From contig NZ_PGTO01000019.1 of NCBI RefSeq assembly GCF_003284725.1, forward strand, positions 1 to 63,014: a stretch of 63,014 bases of DNA. Reading direction: 5' to 3'. The translations under genes were made by a program, and so were the position numbers. This document shows positions 62,894 through 63,014 of the stretch, piece after piece. A model generated the notes under the pieces. The model was not told the DNA's origin and ran no database searches. It worked only from the letters and a program-made list of their open reading frames with translations. Each line of letters opens with the position of its first letter. Positions within the stretch are counted from its first letter, which is position 1. This DNA is from Paramagnetospirillum kuznetsovii. GTDB lineage: Bacteria > Pseudomonadota > Alphaproteobacteria > Rhodospirillales > Magnetospirillaceae.

Positions 62894-63014
62894 GTCCTGA
62901 CCTGCCGTGGAACTTTCATCCAGCCATGGGTAGAGTCCCGACTAAAGTTACGCCGTCTGGCGCGGGTTGAGCAATGGGGCCGGGCTCGGAGCCCCGGAGG
63001 GGCTTCGATTTCGG
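62894..63014. other. Window end, no gene seen
   Basis: Short non-coding end with a GC-rich inverted repeat around GGGCTCGGAGCCC (62983-62995). No supported reading frame. Confidence 0.3.

Overview
The window looks like a chromosomal segment of a magnetotactic alphaproteobacterium of the Magnetospirillum type (Rhodospirillales). The evidence is high-GC coding on both strands, an alphaproteobacterial LPS-export/cofactor operon (lptF-lptD-surA-pdxA-rsmA), several sensor kinases and a soluble chemotaxis receptor, and above all two magnetosome-type genes at 59.5-60.5 kb: a MamF/MmsF-family membrane protein and a protein with the Leu-Gly repeat signature of Mms6/MamD. Species assignment is inference. 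I see no insertion sequence, prophage, CRISPR array, rRNA or convincing tRNA.

Layout. 0.2-13.2 kb is housekeeping and stress: M23 peptidase, a degenerate GGDEF/EAL-like protein, bacteriohemerythrin, clpB with a heat-shock-type promoter, a Crp/Fnr regulator with N-terminal cysteines, a dCACHE-PAS histidine kinase, argG, a J-domain-like coiled-coil protein and rlmN. 13.3-27.3 kb is a plus-strand block: TauE/SafE permease, 7TM histidine kinase and OmpR-type regulator, TetR regulator, then a full type I secretion system (TolC lipoprotein, ABC exporter, HlyD adaptor) with its probable cargo, a 1385-residue FecR/cadherin-like/RTX protein. 27.5-29.7 kb holds a cytidylate-kinase-like protein and a soluble chemotaxis receptor.

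29.8-42 kb is a long minus-strand array: YcgN-like protein, TsaC/Sua5, FAD-linked oxidase, lptF, lptD, surA, pdxA, rsmA, an acidic-repeat protein and a small Cys protein, many joined by overlaps of a few bases. 42-48.1 kb is cobalamin synthesis (cobB, cobA, cbiD, cobK, cobM), interrupted by a SCO protein and a DsbD_2/SafE-type membrane protein. 48.2-55.7 kb holds pgk (with an unusual Gly/Cys/His tail), gap, a parvulin, argJ, a small membrane protein and lepA.

55.7-62.9 kb is the accessory part: a gene-poor stretch with palindromes, then feoA, feoB (lacking the P-loop lysine), a 57-residue FeoB-associated Cys-rich membrane protein and a 49-residue membrane peptide. These converge on the two-gene magnetosome operon. 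Divergent from that operon is a tightly coupled von Willebrand A-domain protein and Ser/Thr-kinase-like protein with a C-terminal SHOCT domain. Ferrous iron uptake, magnetosome membrane proteins and a TerY/kinase-like signalling pair side by side make the most interesting part of the window.

Dispersed hairpin repeats (three copies of one family, two of another, and two further GTCA-type elements) sit mostly downstream of genes.
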